Source: Caulochytrium protostelioides | Taxonomy: Eukaryota; Chytridiomycota; Caulochytriomycetes; Caulochytriales; Caulochytriaceae | Assembly (NCBI GenBank): GCA_003615045.1 | Contig: ML014136.1 | Location: forward strand, 62,001-126,000 | DNA length: 64,000 nt | Direction: 5' to 3' | Shown here: piece after piece, positions 37,616 through 51,277 of the stretch | Position numbering within the stretch: position 1 is the first letter of the stretch | Layout: the number at the start of each line of letters is the position of its first letter | Made by a program: the position numbers and the translations under genes | The notes under the pieces: generated by a model | Told to the model about the DNA's origin: nothing | The model's database searches: none | The model's input: the letters and a program-made list of their open reading frames with translations, nothing else

Positions 37616-39208
37616 ATGCTTCGCTGGTGCCACGCGAGCCTTGTGCTGGCACTGCTCACGACGAGCATCTGCCCGCTGGCAACGGTTTCCGCAGCGCCTT
37701 CACTACTCTCCATTGATCAGGGCTCGTTCAAAGTCGACTTCGCCGGCTCCCTTCCTCAGCAACCAAATCCGTTTACCGACACAGCCATATATTCTTCAGG
37801 CTCAAATGGTCATCCAGATTCAGACTCAGATGCAGGAGATGGAGGAGAGCATGATGAGAAAGTCCATGATAACCTGGCAGAACTGCAATCAAATCCGGAA
37901 GATAGTTGGCTCCTCGGGCTTCTTCCTGACCAGCTTCAGGTTGGAGTTAAGTTTGAACCCAGCGTCCTCATTTATGAACTGCTCCCACTAACATCAAAGC
38001 TCAATTATCCGCCCACGACCCCGTCCGGCCGACGGACCCCAAACGACCCGTCTAACGAGCAGTTTGACGAGCTCTATACAGTGCTACAACAAATAGTGGA
38101 CGAATTGACAGAAGGGCTGAACTTGGGAAATAATTTGTTGCCATTGTTGCCATACCCCTCAACTGAGCTGAGCGATAACACTGGCGCAAAAGACCCGTTT
38201 ATCTTGGAACTCCAAGCTGTGCAAAAGGTCTATCAGCAAACCGCCAGGTGGGCTGTTGCCATGTATAGAAGATCAAGTCCCACGATCATGGCACCTATAC
38301 CTGAGTATTCAGCCTTACAGAGTGTCAGCAGCTGGTTGGAAATCGAAAAGTGGGATCTGGATATGCAACTGCAATCGGTTCCCAAAGACTTCTGGGAACT
38401 ACTGCAAACAAGCCGTAAAACGCTGGATCAATCTAGTTCAAATCTGGCACGTGTTTATCTCGACCGCCTCCCCGCGTCTATCAGCCTCGCAAAACTGATC
38501 GCGATGCGCAATCATGCCATCAGGCTGATGCTTACCTGCAATATGTTGCAAAACGCCTGGGCTGAACTTTTCGCTAACCCTCGACTGGCTAGGTTAAGCA
38601 AGCCGGATATGGATTTTTTTATGACTCTGATGTCAGATAAGTCCAACGGTCGAGATTTTCGCCTCGCCCTCATGTACGCTCTCTCATCGCATTCGGATGA
38701 ATCGACATATGTTGACACACTGATAGCTTCTGTCGAAAAAGTGTTTGAGTTACCCAAGATAAAGCGCATGCCGGACCCGGGAGGCATCGCGGTGAGAGAA
38801 CTCGACGACTTGGTCGTCGATCTGATGGATTTTGTCGTAAATGAATACCTGGACACCCGCAATAACCTCCAAATTGCTATTGTCGGATTCAATCAGCATT
38901 TTCCTGGCAAAATGCCGAGCGGATCGAGCAAATTTGCGTTTCTGTCAGCAGAGATGGCGTACCACCGTGAACAGTTGTTGGCACATGTGCTGAACGACAG
39001 GGTCCGCGCATCACTTCCCCAAAACAGACGTCTGATAGCTGAGCAAGTCTCCGCAACGCTGGCTACCCCGAAAGATACTGCGAAGCGGCGCGCGATCTCT
39101 TCCCATCCTGACACGTCCCGGGGCGAAACTAAAGCGAGGGTCAGACCTGTTGATGCCTTCAATAGCCTGGCTAAACCTGTCAAAAGGATGTTTAAGCAGG
39201 CCCCCTAG
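37616..39208 (+). CDS. Secreted orphan protein with signal peptide
   Basis: A 530-residue protein starting MLRWCHASLVLALLTTSICP, a clear signal peptide with likely cleavage after about residue 26 (VSA). The mature protein has an acidic, serine-rich stretch (DSDSDAGDGGEHDE near 70) followed by largely helical, soluble-looking sequence (EIEKWDLDMQLQSVPKDFWEL near 245, MRNHAIRLMLTCNMLQNAW near 300) and a basic tail (KARVRPVDAFNSLAKPVKRMFK). No membrane helix beyond the signal and no domain I recognise. Codon usage is strikingly more AT-rich (AAA, ATT, TTT common) than in all neighbouring genes, suggesting recent origin, transfer or relaxed bias. It has its own TATA box. A secreted interaction factor is possible but unproven. 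The start ATG sits in CCGCCATGC. Confidence 0.78.
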   Translation: MLRWCHASLVLALLTTSICPLATVSAAPSLLSIDQGSFKVDFAGSLPQQPNPFTDTAIYSSGSNGHPDSDSDAGDGGEHDEKVHDNLAELQSNPEDSWLLGLLPDQLQVGVKFEPSVLIYELLPLTSKLNYPPTTPSGRRTPNDPSNEQFDELYTVLQQIVDELTEGLNLGNNLLPLLPYPSTELSDNTGAKDPFILELQAVQKVYQQTARWAVAMYRRSSPTIMAPIPEYSALQSVSSWLEIEKWDLDMQLQSVPKDFWELLQTSRKTLDQSSSNLARVYLDRLPASISLAKLIAMRNHAIRLMLTCNMLQNAWAELFANPRLARLSKPDMDFFMTLMSDKSNGRDFRLALMYALSSHSDESTYVDTLIASVEKVFELPKIKRMPDPGGIAVRELDDLVVDLMDFVVNEYLDTRNNLQIAIVGFNQHFPGKMPSGSSKFAFLSAEMAYHREQLLAHVLNDRVRASLPQNRRLIAEQVSATLATPKDTAKRRAISSHPDTSRGETKARVRPVDAFNSLAKPVKRMFKQAP

Positions 39209-40241
39209 ACCCTACGCGTTCCATCGTCCGCCTCCACAGACCCCCTTGAGTGCCAGGCTCTCGCGGCGGTCGGTGACGCTGGGTCGCGGGTTCCGTCGTC
39301 CACGTCGATTGCTCCCTCTCCGGTTCATTTCGGATATCCTCCAGCGTCATCACCTTGGCCAGTGGAGACCGCGAAGGGTCGCCCCTCATACTCGGTTGCC
39401 CACCGGCTGTCCAGCATGCCGTATACCGCATCTCCGTGTTGGGACGATTGGAACAGCATGCCGCCGCGCCATGCCGCCCGCGTTGAGCGCCTCAACCCTG
39501 GTCTCCCCACCTTCTCTCTATGCTCTCTATGCTCTCGATATCATCTCTGTAGAACTTCGCTGCGTGGCTAAGCCACGTCGCCGTGACGGAACTACGACGA
39601 CTCGACGGCCGCGGGCGGGCCAACCCGCGCGTGCCGGCGGTCCCAGCCCGTGTGACCCGGGGACGATGAGGTCACCACGGCGGGGCGCGGTGGGCTGGGG
39701 CGCGCACTCCGAAACGCAGTCCGCTTCCGTGTGGTTCGACCGCGGCTCGGGCGCGCACGACGACGAGGGCCCCCGACACGCGGGACGACGGCGCTTCGCG
39801 AGCCGCTTGCGCCGGTGGCCGCCGGTGTCTGCGCCGGCCGCTGAGCCGCTGGCCGGGAGGATCCTCCTTCAGCTATCGGTCGGATGCCGCGACCATACTC
39901 GATGGGCCCGCATCCACGAGACGAGCACCAGAGAGCCTCACCGCGGCGTGTAGACCCCCGGTTGCCCAGTTCTGGATACAAAACCCCATCCATCACAGGA
40001 AACGGGCTGCTGCTGCCGATGAGACGAGCCGATTCGAGCCGGCAGGCAGACGCGGCTCCCGCTCATAGCCCTGACAAGATGCGCGCGCTGACCAAACGTC
40101 TCTCCCCTCGCCCTCTAGCCTCCTGGTCTCGCACGTAGTGAGCCTCAGAACCCATCCAGCGCCGGCGCTGAAGGCTTCTTGGATCCCCCCGCCTCGGTTT
40201 CCCCCCCTAGCTTCCTCTCGTGACGTTGATGCTTGCGTCTC
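39209..40241. other. Intergenic region, nothing recognised
   Basis: About 1 kb between the secreted orphan and the J-domain gene. Short arginine/proline-rich frames only. It should contain the 3' UTR of the orphan and the promoter of the J-domain gene, with a C-rich patch near 40185-40210. Confidence 0.5.
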
Positions 40242-43645
<3,404 letters not shown>

Positions 43646-44470
43646 CCACGGCGTCTCCGCATGCTGACATATGTAGGGGTAGGGGTGTACAGAAGCACAG
43701 GGTTGTTCTGATTGTGTGAATCGCTATGACGTTCTCGGTGACGGTGGCATTGACGTGGCTGGTGTTGCCGAGGTTCATTTTCAGTTTTTCTGCCGTCGTG
43801 CCGACGCCTTGCAATCCCCACCTTGCCCTTTTTCGTTTTCGTTTCCTTCCTTTTCATTTCTGCCCATTCATTCCGTGTTCATACTTGATTCATACTCTTA
43901 TCATTTTTCATATCACTTCAGCACGTTGCTCCTCAAACCTGCGTCTGGGCGGCCACCAATGGCGCTGCCAGAGCTTCATGAAAATGTCGCTTAGGCTGGT
44001 GTCGGGGCCGACCCCCCGTCGTGACCCGGCGATCGCTGCCAAGCCACTCAGGGGCGGCGTTTGGCATCGTCGTGCGCCAAACCCCGCCGCCTGAGCACCG
44101 CGTCGAAGGTGGCGATGCATCATGCCGGCGCATCAGACCGCCGCGCCTTCGACGGTGTCGCGTAGATGCCGCCACTGACGGCGATCGCGGCGCCGAATCG
44201 CTTTCCCAGCGGCCCACGGCAGTCTCCACCATGCCGTATCCGCCTTTCAAACGGCCGCGGCGCGGTCCCACGCCGCGTCGGGGGTTTGAGACCGGTTGAA
44301 TGAAACCTGCGCCGGACCCAGACGACCGTTCGTGGCGACGCCGTGCACTGGGGACCCCGATCCTTCTTCGTTGAGGTCCACCTCTCTTTCACTCTTTCTC
44401 ATGCGTGATCCGTGACGCGGCTGCGCTCGATTCACTTCCGTTCTTGCTTGCGCGCGGCCTCTCCGCCGCG
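43646..44470. other. Intergenic region upstream of SEN2
   Basis: About 0.8 kb. A T-rich segment (about 43780-43930) stands out against the GC-rich background and may be promoter sequence or the J-domain gene 3' UTR. A four-codon ATG frame (44401-44415) precedes the SEN2 start. No supported gene. Confidence 0.5.
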
Positions 44471-45721
44471 ATGGCCGGTCCGCGCACGCCGACAGCGCCC
44501 GGCCAGGTCCGGCCGGCACGGCCCACGCGGGCCAAGCGTGCGGCGCAGGCGCCGGCGATCGAGACGCTGCCCCTGCCCAGGATTGAGGCTGTCGAGGCGA
44601 CTGCCGCCGCCGCCGCCGCGGCCGCTGCCGCGAAGGCCGTCAGCGCCGACCGCCGTCGCCGCTGCGGGTCGCCCGTCGCCGACGGGTCTTCGCGGGTGGC
44701 AGCGTGGGCTCACGGGATCGCGTCGGCAGTCGGGCACGCCGTGCAGACGGCCGTCGCGTGCGCGATGGCATGGGCGTCATCGTCGTCGCCGTCGCCGTCG
44801 CCGTCGCCCGAGCACGGCGTCGTCGCCCGGATGGACGCGGCGCCGCTGCTCACGGCGCGGCTCCTGTCATCGTCCGCCGCGGTCGTCTCGTCGTCGGCAC
44901 TCGCGGCGCGGCTGTGGCGGCACGGCTGCTTCGGCCGCGGCGAGTGGTCCCGCGGGGTGCCCGACTGGCATGCGGCCCGAGCGCGGCAGGCCGCCGAAGG
45001 CTCCACGAGTCCCGCGGCCGTCGCCCGACGGCGTCCGGGCAAGCCGGCCACGGCGGCCGCGGCCGCGGCCGGATCCCCATCGCTGCTCGACGGCCTCGTG
45101 GAGAACCACGTGCTGTCGGCCCCCGAGACGTTCTTTCTTGCGTGGGGCCTGGGCGCGCTGGCGGTGGTCCGCGACTACGGCGCACCGGCGCTGTCGTTGT
45201 CGCAGCTGTGGCGGGCGCTGTTTACGGTGCCCGAGACGGGCGCGCTGCGGGTCGACGCGCTGGCGGGCTACCTCGTCTATCACCACTTCCGCGCGCGCGG
45301 ATGGGTCGTGCGGTCGGGACAGACCTTTGGCGTCCCGTTCGCGCTGTATACCCACGGCCCTGTCTTTGGCCACGCCACGCATGTGGTTCAGTATGAGACG
45401 GTCATCACGACGCAGGACGCTCGCGGCATCGAACGGCGTGACGCGACGTGGGTCGAGGACTCGCGCGTCGAGTACATGCCGACGGACGCGTCGTGGTATG
45501 ATGTGTTGACGCACGCGCGGGTCAGCAGCCAGGTCAAGAAACGGCTGCTCTGGGTGCGGTTGAGTTTGCCGGGCGACCTCCTCCGCGAGACCCTCGAGGT
45601 ACTGGAGCAGACCCGCGACGTCGACGGCGTGCTCCCTATGTCGCTCATGCAGCAGTGGTTTGTGCTCCCAAGACTGGCGCAGGTCCAAGTGACCCGCTGG
45701 AATCCCGACCGCACACGCTAA
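44471..45721 (+). CDS. SEN2: tRNA-splicing endonuclease catalytic subunit Sen2
   Basis: A 416-residue subunit of the tRNA-intron endonuclease, which cuts the 5' exon-intron junction of pre-tRNAs. Residues 1-205 are alanine/arginine-rich and poorly conserved. The endonuclease domain follows, starting with SAPETFFLAWGLGALAV near 220 and GYLVYHHFRARGWVVRSG near 265. The catalytic triad is Tyr293 (FALYTHGP), His301 (VFGHATHVV, eight residues after the Tyr as in human TSEN2) and a lysine at 356-357 (VSSQVKKRLLWV). The C-terminal WFVLPRLAQVQVTRWNPDR also matches the family. The first in-frame ATG is in a strong GCCGCGATGG context. The acidic loop that separates the two halves of the yeast protein is short here. 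Confidence 0.92.
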   Translation: MAGPRTPTAPGQVRPARPTRAKRAAQAPAIETLPLPRIEAVEATAAAAAAAAAAKAVSADRRRRCGSPVADGSSRVAAWAHGIASAVGHAVQTAVACAMAWASSSSPSPSPSPEHGVVARMDAAPLLTARLLSSSAAVVSSSALAARLWRHGCFGRGEWSRGVPDWHAARARQAAEGSTSPAAVARRRPGKPATAAAAAAGSPSLLDGLVENHVLSAPETFFLAWGLGALAVVRDYGAPALSLSQLWRALFTVPETGALRVDALAGYLVYHHFRARGWVVRSGQTFGVPFALYTHGPVFGHATHVVQYETVITTQDARGIERRDATWVEDSRVEYMPTDASWYDVLTHARVSSQVKKRLLWVRLSLPGDLLRETLEVLEQTRDVDGVLPMSLMQQWFVLPRLAQVQVTRWNPDRTR

Positions 45722-46422
45722 AGAATTGAACATGGCTCTCTGAGATCATCGGTTGGATAGACCATGATGGTGAACAGTATCCATGTCGACTCCGAGTCAG
45801 CTTTCCAAAAAAAAGGAGTAAGTGACGTGGTCCGTTCAATGAGGAAGGCTCTGTCATCGAAAGTAGAAAGACGAGAGAATACGGAGTTTACACTTCGCTA
45901 TGGTATGCGATCGCCTCGACACGCGTGATCGTCAGGCGTGTGCTGCTCGCGCTCTCTCAGCCCGGAAAGCAGAGCTGCGGAGGCACACCAGAGTCGTGGC
46001 GGCGACGGGACCCCTTCCACGCCACACGCGGGGCAGGGAGAGGGCAACGACGGCCCGCCCACCACTCGAACTCCGCCCCCACCCGCCAGTCTGGCCGCTG
46101 CCGCACGCGGTTGCCGACCGGCCACTCGCTGCTTCTAACTGGTATGCGCTTGTGTCGCCGTCATGAGAACCGCGCACTCGCAGCGCGTCATTCGTCGCCA
46201 CGCCGAGCCACATGGTACCGCACGTGCGGCTCGTCGCTTCCATCGCAAGCGCGGACCTGGATGCAGGGGCCATCTGCGCTCCAGCATCCGCGGCGACGCC
46301 GACCGTGAGTCTTGACTGTCCCCACCCGCCAGCACGCACGTGCCCGTCTCCGGCCTCGCTGCGCTGCGCTTCATCCGTTTCCCCGTATCCGCTTTGCGGG
46401 CGTTGATATCCCGCTGACGACG
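45722..46422. other. Intergenic region, nothing recognised
   Basis: About 0.7 kb. AT-richer just after the SEN2 stop (about 45722-45900), then GC-rich. It should contain the promoter of the mitochondrial orphan gene. Confidence 0.5.
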
Positions 46423-46649
46423 ATGTCGGCGCTGACACGGCACGCCGGCGTCGCCATGACGCGGCGTCTGGCCCACGCCCCAGCCGCGGTCGCTCCGGCG
46501 GCCCGCGCCGCCGCCACGGTGACGGCGGCTGCAACAGCGACCATGCGTGCGACGGCGTTGCCAACACCGCCCCGCGCGCGCGGCCTCGCTACGATGATGA
46601 AGACCGACATGGATCACGTCGCCACCACGAACGGCGCCGCGTCGAGCGT

Positions 46650-46702
<53 letters not shown>

Positions 46703-48051
46703 TGCTGTGGGTCCCGTTCCACCAGGCGCTGAGCGCGGTGCTCGCGTCGCCGACAGCGTCGCTCACGCCGTACCTCGAAGCGCTGGCGGCCATCACGCGC
46801 GCCGGCGAGTCGTGGAAGCTCACGCCGAGCGACTTTGAGCAGATGCTCTCGGTGGCGCTCGACCGCCCGGACGTCGTCGCAGACTACGCCCAGATCCCGT
46901 ATCTCGCCGACGCTAAGTCCGGCCCCACGCTGCGCGCGCGCGTCGCGGAGCGCCTGATTGTGCCCTTCGCGTCGCATCCGCATCTGCTGTCGGTCGAGGT
47001 GGTCCGCGTGCTGGCGGAGACGCTGAGCGACGCGGCGTCGCCCGCGGCATGGAAGGCCTTTGTGGCGCAGGCCGCGCCGGTACTCCGCGCCGCCAAGGCG
47101 GACAAGCCGCCCTCGGCGCAGACGTGGCGCAAGCCGGGCGAGATGGCGCGCCGCAGCCTCCCGCCCGCGGTGGCCGACGCGCTGCGCGCCGAGGCGACGG
47201 CCGTCTACCACGCCGAGACGGCCATCGCCCTGGGCCATGTGCGCGTGGCGCTGCGCACGCGCGACGGCATCGCGCCGCTGCTGCAGCTGATGCAGCCCTA
47301 CGCGACGGCGCAGGGCGCGGCCGTGTACGAGGGCGTCACGAGGCTGCGCGCGCTGCTGCCGGTGCTGGAGCGCGCGGGCCGCGTCGCGGACCTGGAGGCG
47401 CTCAAGGCGGCGCTCGAGGCGCGCGGCATGGGCGCCGTCTCGCAGGGCGCCGGCATCGTCGTCACGCTCGCGCGCGCGAAGCACCACGCGGGCGACGCGG
47501 CGGGCGCCGCGGCGCTGCTGACGAGCGACCTCGACCCGGGCATGCGGATCCGCAAGCGCCGCGAGCTGCTGCGGTCACGCATCCTCGCGGGCCACCGCGA
47601 CACCGAGAAGGCGCTCGAGCAGATGGACGCCGGCGACCGCGCGCTCGTGACGCTCGGACACGCGACGCGACCGGGCTCGCGCGCGACCGACGCCGCCGCC
47701 GCCCGCGCCGACGTGCTGGCCGCGTTCAATGCCGACGCAGACCTCTTCCACCGCCTCCACATCGTGCCGGAGCTCGCGCCGTGGGTCGCCGAGACCGTCG
47801 CCGTGCGCACGCCCGCCGAGGCCGTCGCGCTGCTCAATGGCGTCACCGTCGTCGCGCCGGCGGGCGTGTTGCCGGCGCGCGCTGCCGAGATGGCCGCGGC
47901 GCGCCAGCGCGGCGTCGTCCGCACCGTCGTCATCGGCCTCATGTCGCTCGGCGAGACGGCCCTTGCGGCTCAGATCGCCGAGCACCCGACGGTCCAGAAG
48001 CTCGAAGCCGCGAGCCCGTCGCCGTTCCTGCTCCACGACCTCGTGGCGTAG
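46423..48051 (+). CDS. Putative mitochondrial protein of unknown function with a poly-serine run
   Basis: A 542-residue protein. The N-terminus (MSALTRHAGVAMTRRLAHAP… to RGLATMM near residue 60) is rich in Arg, Ala and Thr and nearly free of acids, a typical mitochondrial targeting sequence. Next comes a run of about 17 serines encoded by TCG repeats (residues about 76-93). The remainder is strongly alpha-helical and alanine-rich, with repeated pairs of helices (for example AEATAVYHAETAIALGHVRVAL, VTRLRALLPVLERAGRVADLEALKAAL) that resemble a TPR/PPR-like or HEAT-like solenoid, but no specific family was recognised. A fungal mitochondrial gene-expression factor is one possibility, by inference only. 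The start is the first ATG of the presequence; the frame is open further upstream without another ATG. Confidence 0.72.
46651..46701 (+). repeat. TCG triplet repeat coding poly-serine
   Basis: Seventeen TCG triplets in frame within the mitochondrial orphan gene, a slippage-prone coding microsatellite. Confidence 0.95.
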
Positions 48052-48670
48052 ACCGGGTCGATGCCTCGATGCGCTGGCATGCGCTGAGGGCCGATCCCCG
48101 ATGAGGCCCCTCCATGGGATCAATCACGCGCGCTGCATGGCACGGAGGGCCTCGGATGGACGGCTGGTGCGATGCGACGGTCGGCGCTGTTCGATGCTCG
48201 ATGTGCTTGTCGCCTTTTTAATATTGAATATCCCTGTCGTCCCCTGGATCGGCGCCGATGGGCGCGGTGAGCACCGGCTCGACCGTGCCCGGAAAGGGCC
48301 CCACAAGCCTCTTGTGCCCCCCACCGTCGGTCCTCCGCCAGCCTGGCTGGCGATTGCCGTTGTCGCGGGTGAGTCGGGACGAGCACGGCGGAGATTGAAG
48401 TCGGTATTGCTGAAAAGAAAAAAGGGTGCGCCATTGCTGAAACACGGAGCGACGGCGCTTCTCATGCCGCAACACGCTTCACGATGCTGTCCTCGCGAGA
48501 TGGCGTCTTGGTTGGACATCATGTATCAATTTAAGATCATCCCTCGCCTGCCTCCCCCCATCGCCGTCGCTCTCGCGGCATCGATCCCTTCGCTCGATTC
48601 GCATCGATAGACCCTCGCTTGCACGGCGCGACCGGGCACGCTGCGCGGCTGACAGCGCTGAGCGCGAGCG
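48052..48670. other. Intergenic region upstream of PSF1
   Basis: About 0.6 kb with a modest AT-rich patch near 48200-48235 and 48400-48430. Nothing recognised. Confidence 0.5.
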
Positions 48671-49270
48671 ATGGCGTCGTGCCACGGCGACCGCGCGCTG
48701 GCGCTGGTGCGCGAGGCGAAGCGGACGCAGGACGCGCCGTTCCCGCCGCCGTACCGCGACGACATCGTGCGCGACGTCGTCGCCGAGATCAATGCGCTGT
48801 TTGCCGAGTCCGCGCGGCGCCTCGACCTCGCGACCCTGCAGGCGGACCCGGTCGGCGCCGCGACCGCGCAGACGATGCACCGCCTGGGCCAGGTGCGCAG
48901 CAAGCGCTGCGTGCTCGCGTACCTGCGGCACCGGCTGGACCGGTTCCGCGAAGCCGCGTGGGACATCGGCAACGGTATCACGCCGCTGCCCGCGGCGCTG
49001 CAGGCCGGGATGGCGCCCTCCGAGGTCGCGTTCCTAGCGCAATACCGCGCGCTTGTCGGCACCTACCGCGCCGACTACCTCACCGCCGACCTCGGCGCGA
49101 GCCTGCATCCGCCGAAGGAAGTCTACATCGAGATCCGCGTCCTCGAAGACTGCGGGCACATCGAGACCGAGACGGGCTCGCTGCACCTGCGCGCGAACAG
49201 CCAGCACTACGTGCGCCGCGCGGACGTTGAGGGTTTTATCCGTCGCGGCCTCGTCCAGCACATTGGCTAA
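48671..49270 (+). CDS. PSF1: GINS complex subunit Psf1
   Basis: A 199-residue subunit of the GINS tetramer, which joins Cdc45 and Mcm2-7 in the replicative CMG helicase. The length matches human PSF1 (196). The N-terminal helical A-domain is clear: AKRTQDAPFPPPYRDDIVRD near 16, MHRLGQVRSKRCVLAYLRHR near 68, then WDIGNGITPLPA near 97 and LAQYRALVGTYRADY near 122. The C-terminal B-domain (KEVYIEIRVLEDCGHIETETGSLHLRANSQHYVRRADVE…) resembles the short beta domain needed for complex assembly. The single ATG start is in GCGATGG. No intron needed. Confidence 0.95.
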   Translation: MASCHGDRALALVREAKRTQDAPFPPPYRDDIVRDVVAEINALFAESARRLDLATLQADPVGAATAQTMHRLGQVRSKRCVLAYLRHRLDRFREAAWDIGNGITPLPAALQAGMAPSEVAFLAQYRALVGTYRADYLTADLGASLHPPKEVYIEIRVLEDCGHIETETGSLHLRANSQHYVRRADVEGFIRRGLVQHIG

Positions 49271-49289
49271 AGTAGACCTACGACATGCC

Positions 49290-49745
49290 GTCTCGATCTA
49301 TATTCACTGTAACGAACACACAGGCGCGCCCTCCGCGACCTAACACACTCACCCTGCACCCCATGCTCTCCATGGAGCCCCCAGGGGTTCTCCACCGAGG
49401 CAGTACGCATGTTGGTTGAGCGGCGGAGGTGCTGGCCGATCTTGGGCTGCAACCAGGTTTGCTCCGGGCACACGGGCGTGTTGCGGCACACCGCCTCCGG
49501 TCTGGCGGGTAAGGCCAGGCAGTTTCGGACGTTTAACGCGGCATTGAGATCGCGCTTCACCAACTTGTCCTTGCTGAAATCGCACCACAGCAAACCTCGG
49601 ACCACGGTTCCTTGGCGCCGGCGCTGACCTGGTTTCAGGACCACATGCGTCCGGGCGTACACCTCGGTCCTGCGGACCCGGTCGACATGATACTCCGCCA
49701 GGTGAGGACCCAGAATATCGAAAACGGGCCTATGAAGCGGTGGGA
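49290..49745 (-). pseudogene. C-terminal remnant of a TnpB/Fanzor-like transposon nuclease
   Basis: On the minus strand a frame reads FDILGPHLAEYHVDRV, TEVYARTHVVLKPGQRRRQG, then VVRGLLWCDF, KRDLNAALNVRNCLALPARP and EAVCRN. The RDLNAALN block (49554-49531) is the C-terminal signature of TnpB/Fanzor proteins (R-D-x-N-A-A-x-N), which carries the last RuvC aspartate. The phrase before it is where the zinc-ribbon cysteines belong, but only one cysteine remains. The following RP-E-A-x-C-R also fits. The upstream part of the gene is absent because the frame runs directly into glutaryl-CoA dehydrogenase, so this is a truncated relic. It lies in the gap between convergent PSF1 and GCDH, overlapping the GCDH stop region. 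Confidence 0.55.
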
Positions 49746-51277
49746 AGGCCCCCGAAGGCCGGGATGCCGGTGATGGCACGGCCGAGAATGAGGGCGTGGA
49801 CGTCGTGGGTGCCTTCGTAGGTGTTGACGGCCTCGAGGTTCACCATATGGCGGATAATGTGGTACTCGTCGGAGATGCCGTTGCCGCCGAGGATGTCACG
49901 GCAGGTGCGAGCGATCGCGAGAGCCTTGCCGCAGTTGTTGCGCTTCACCAGCGAGACCATCTCGGGGGCGATGCCGGCGGCGTCCTTCAGCCGCCCGACC
50001 TGCAGGCTGGCGTGCAGGCCGAGCGTGATTTCGGTCAACGCGTCGGCGAGCTTCTTCTGAACGAGCTGGAAGCTTGCCAGCGGCACGCCGAACTGCCGGC
50101 GCTCCAGGGCATAGGCACGCGCCTGGGCGAGGCAGAACTCCGCCGCGCCCATCGCGCCCCAGGCGATGCCGTAGCGCGCGTTGTTGAGGCATCCGAAGGG
50201 CCCCTTGAGGCCTTGTACATTGGGCAGGAGGTGCGATGCGGGCACGGGCACGTCGTCCATCATAATCATTCCCGTGATCGAAGCCCGCAACGCGCCCTTG
50301 CCCTCAATTGTGGGCGTGCTCAGACCGGGCATACCACGCTCCAGCAAGAAGCCGCGGATAACCCCGTCCTCCGTCTTGGCCCAGATGACAAAGACGTCGG
50401 CGATGGGCGCGTTGGTGATCCAAGTCTTGGCGCCTCGCAGGACGTAGTGGTCGCCCTGGCGGATGGCGCGCGTCTCCATGCTGCCTGGGTCGCTGCCGTG
50501 GTTGGGCTCGGTCAGCCCGAAGCAGCCGATCAGCTCGCCGCTCGCGAGGCCGGGCAGCCAGCGCTCGCGCTGCGCGTCGGTGCCGTACGCATGGATCGGA
50601 TGCATCACGAGCGACGACTGCACGCTCATCGCCGAGCGGTAGCCGGAGTCCACACGCTCGACCTCGCGCGCGATGAGGCCGTACGCCACGGAGGAGACGC
50701 CCGGGCAGCCGTAGCCGTCGATCGTGGCGCCTAGCAGGCCCATCGACCCCATTTCCCGCATGATCTCGCGGTCGAACTTCTCGTGCCGCGCCGCCAGCGT
50801 CACGCCGGGCTGCAGCTTCTGCTGGCAGTACGTATGCGCGCTGTCGCGGATCGTCCGCTCCTCCTCCGTGAGGAGGCCGTCCAGGTCCAGCGCATCCTCC
50901 CAGTCAAAGCGGCGCAGTGGCGCTGCACGTGCATCGATCCGGAACCTCGCAGGGCGTCAAGCAATCGAGTGGTGAGCAACACGGTGAAAGAAAAGCATCC
51001 GCCAACGATCCGCCACGGGGAATCCGCCGTCGGGTGGCGCGATCGCCCAGCCGCGGTGGCACCCGGACGGGTGGTGCCGCAAGCCGCGCAGCGCTGAGCG
51101 CCGTGCCACGCGCTGGCGGGAGGCCGACTTACGGGTCGCATACAGGCGGCGACCGCTGACGCGAGCGGTGGCAGCACCGGCGGCAGCGGCGGCCGATACC
51201 GCGGCCGGCGCGCGCCATCGCATGCCGCCGCGTCGCGCGGCGTGTTGGATGGGCAGGGCGATCATCGTGCTCGACAT
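49730..51277 (-). CDS. GCDH: Glutaryl-CoA dehydrogenase, mitochondrial (two exons)
   Basis: A 445-residue acyl-CoA dehydrogenase that oxidises and decarboxylates glutaryl-CoA to crotonyl-CoA in lysine, hydroxylysine and tryptophan breakdown, using FAD in the mitochondrial matrix. Exon 1 (51277-51133) encodes a targeting peptide ([18 protein letters not shown]… to RRLYAT). Exon 2 (50922-49730) begins [15 protein letters not shown] and carries [55 protein letters not shown] and the catalytic Glu418 in [20 protein letters not shown]. The intron is 51132-50923 (210 bp), GTAAGT donor and TGCAG acceptor, phase 1. The nearer CGAG acceptor at 50946 would break the frame. The length and motifs match the human enzyme (438 residues). 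Confidence 0.93.

Noticed and set aside
50946-50947. AG at CTGCGAG as the acceptor of the GCDH intron
   Set aside because: Using it joins the targeting-peptide exon to the wrong frame; the TGCAG at 50924-50923 restores the dehydrogenase frame.
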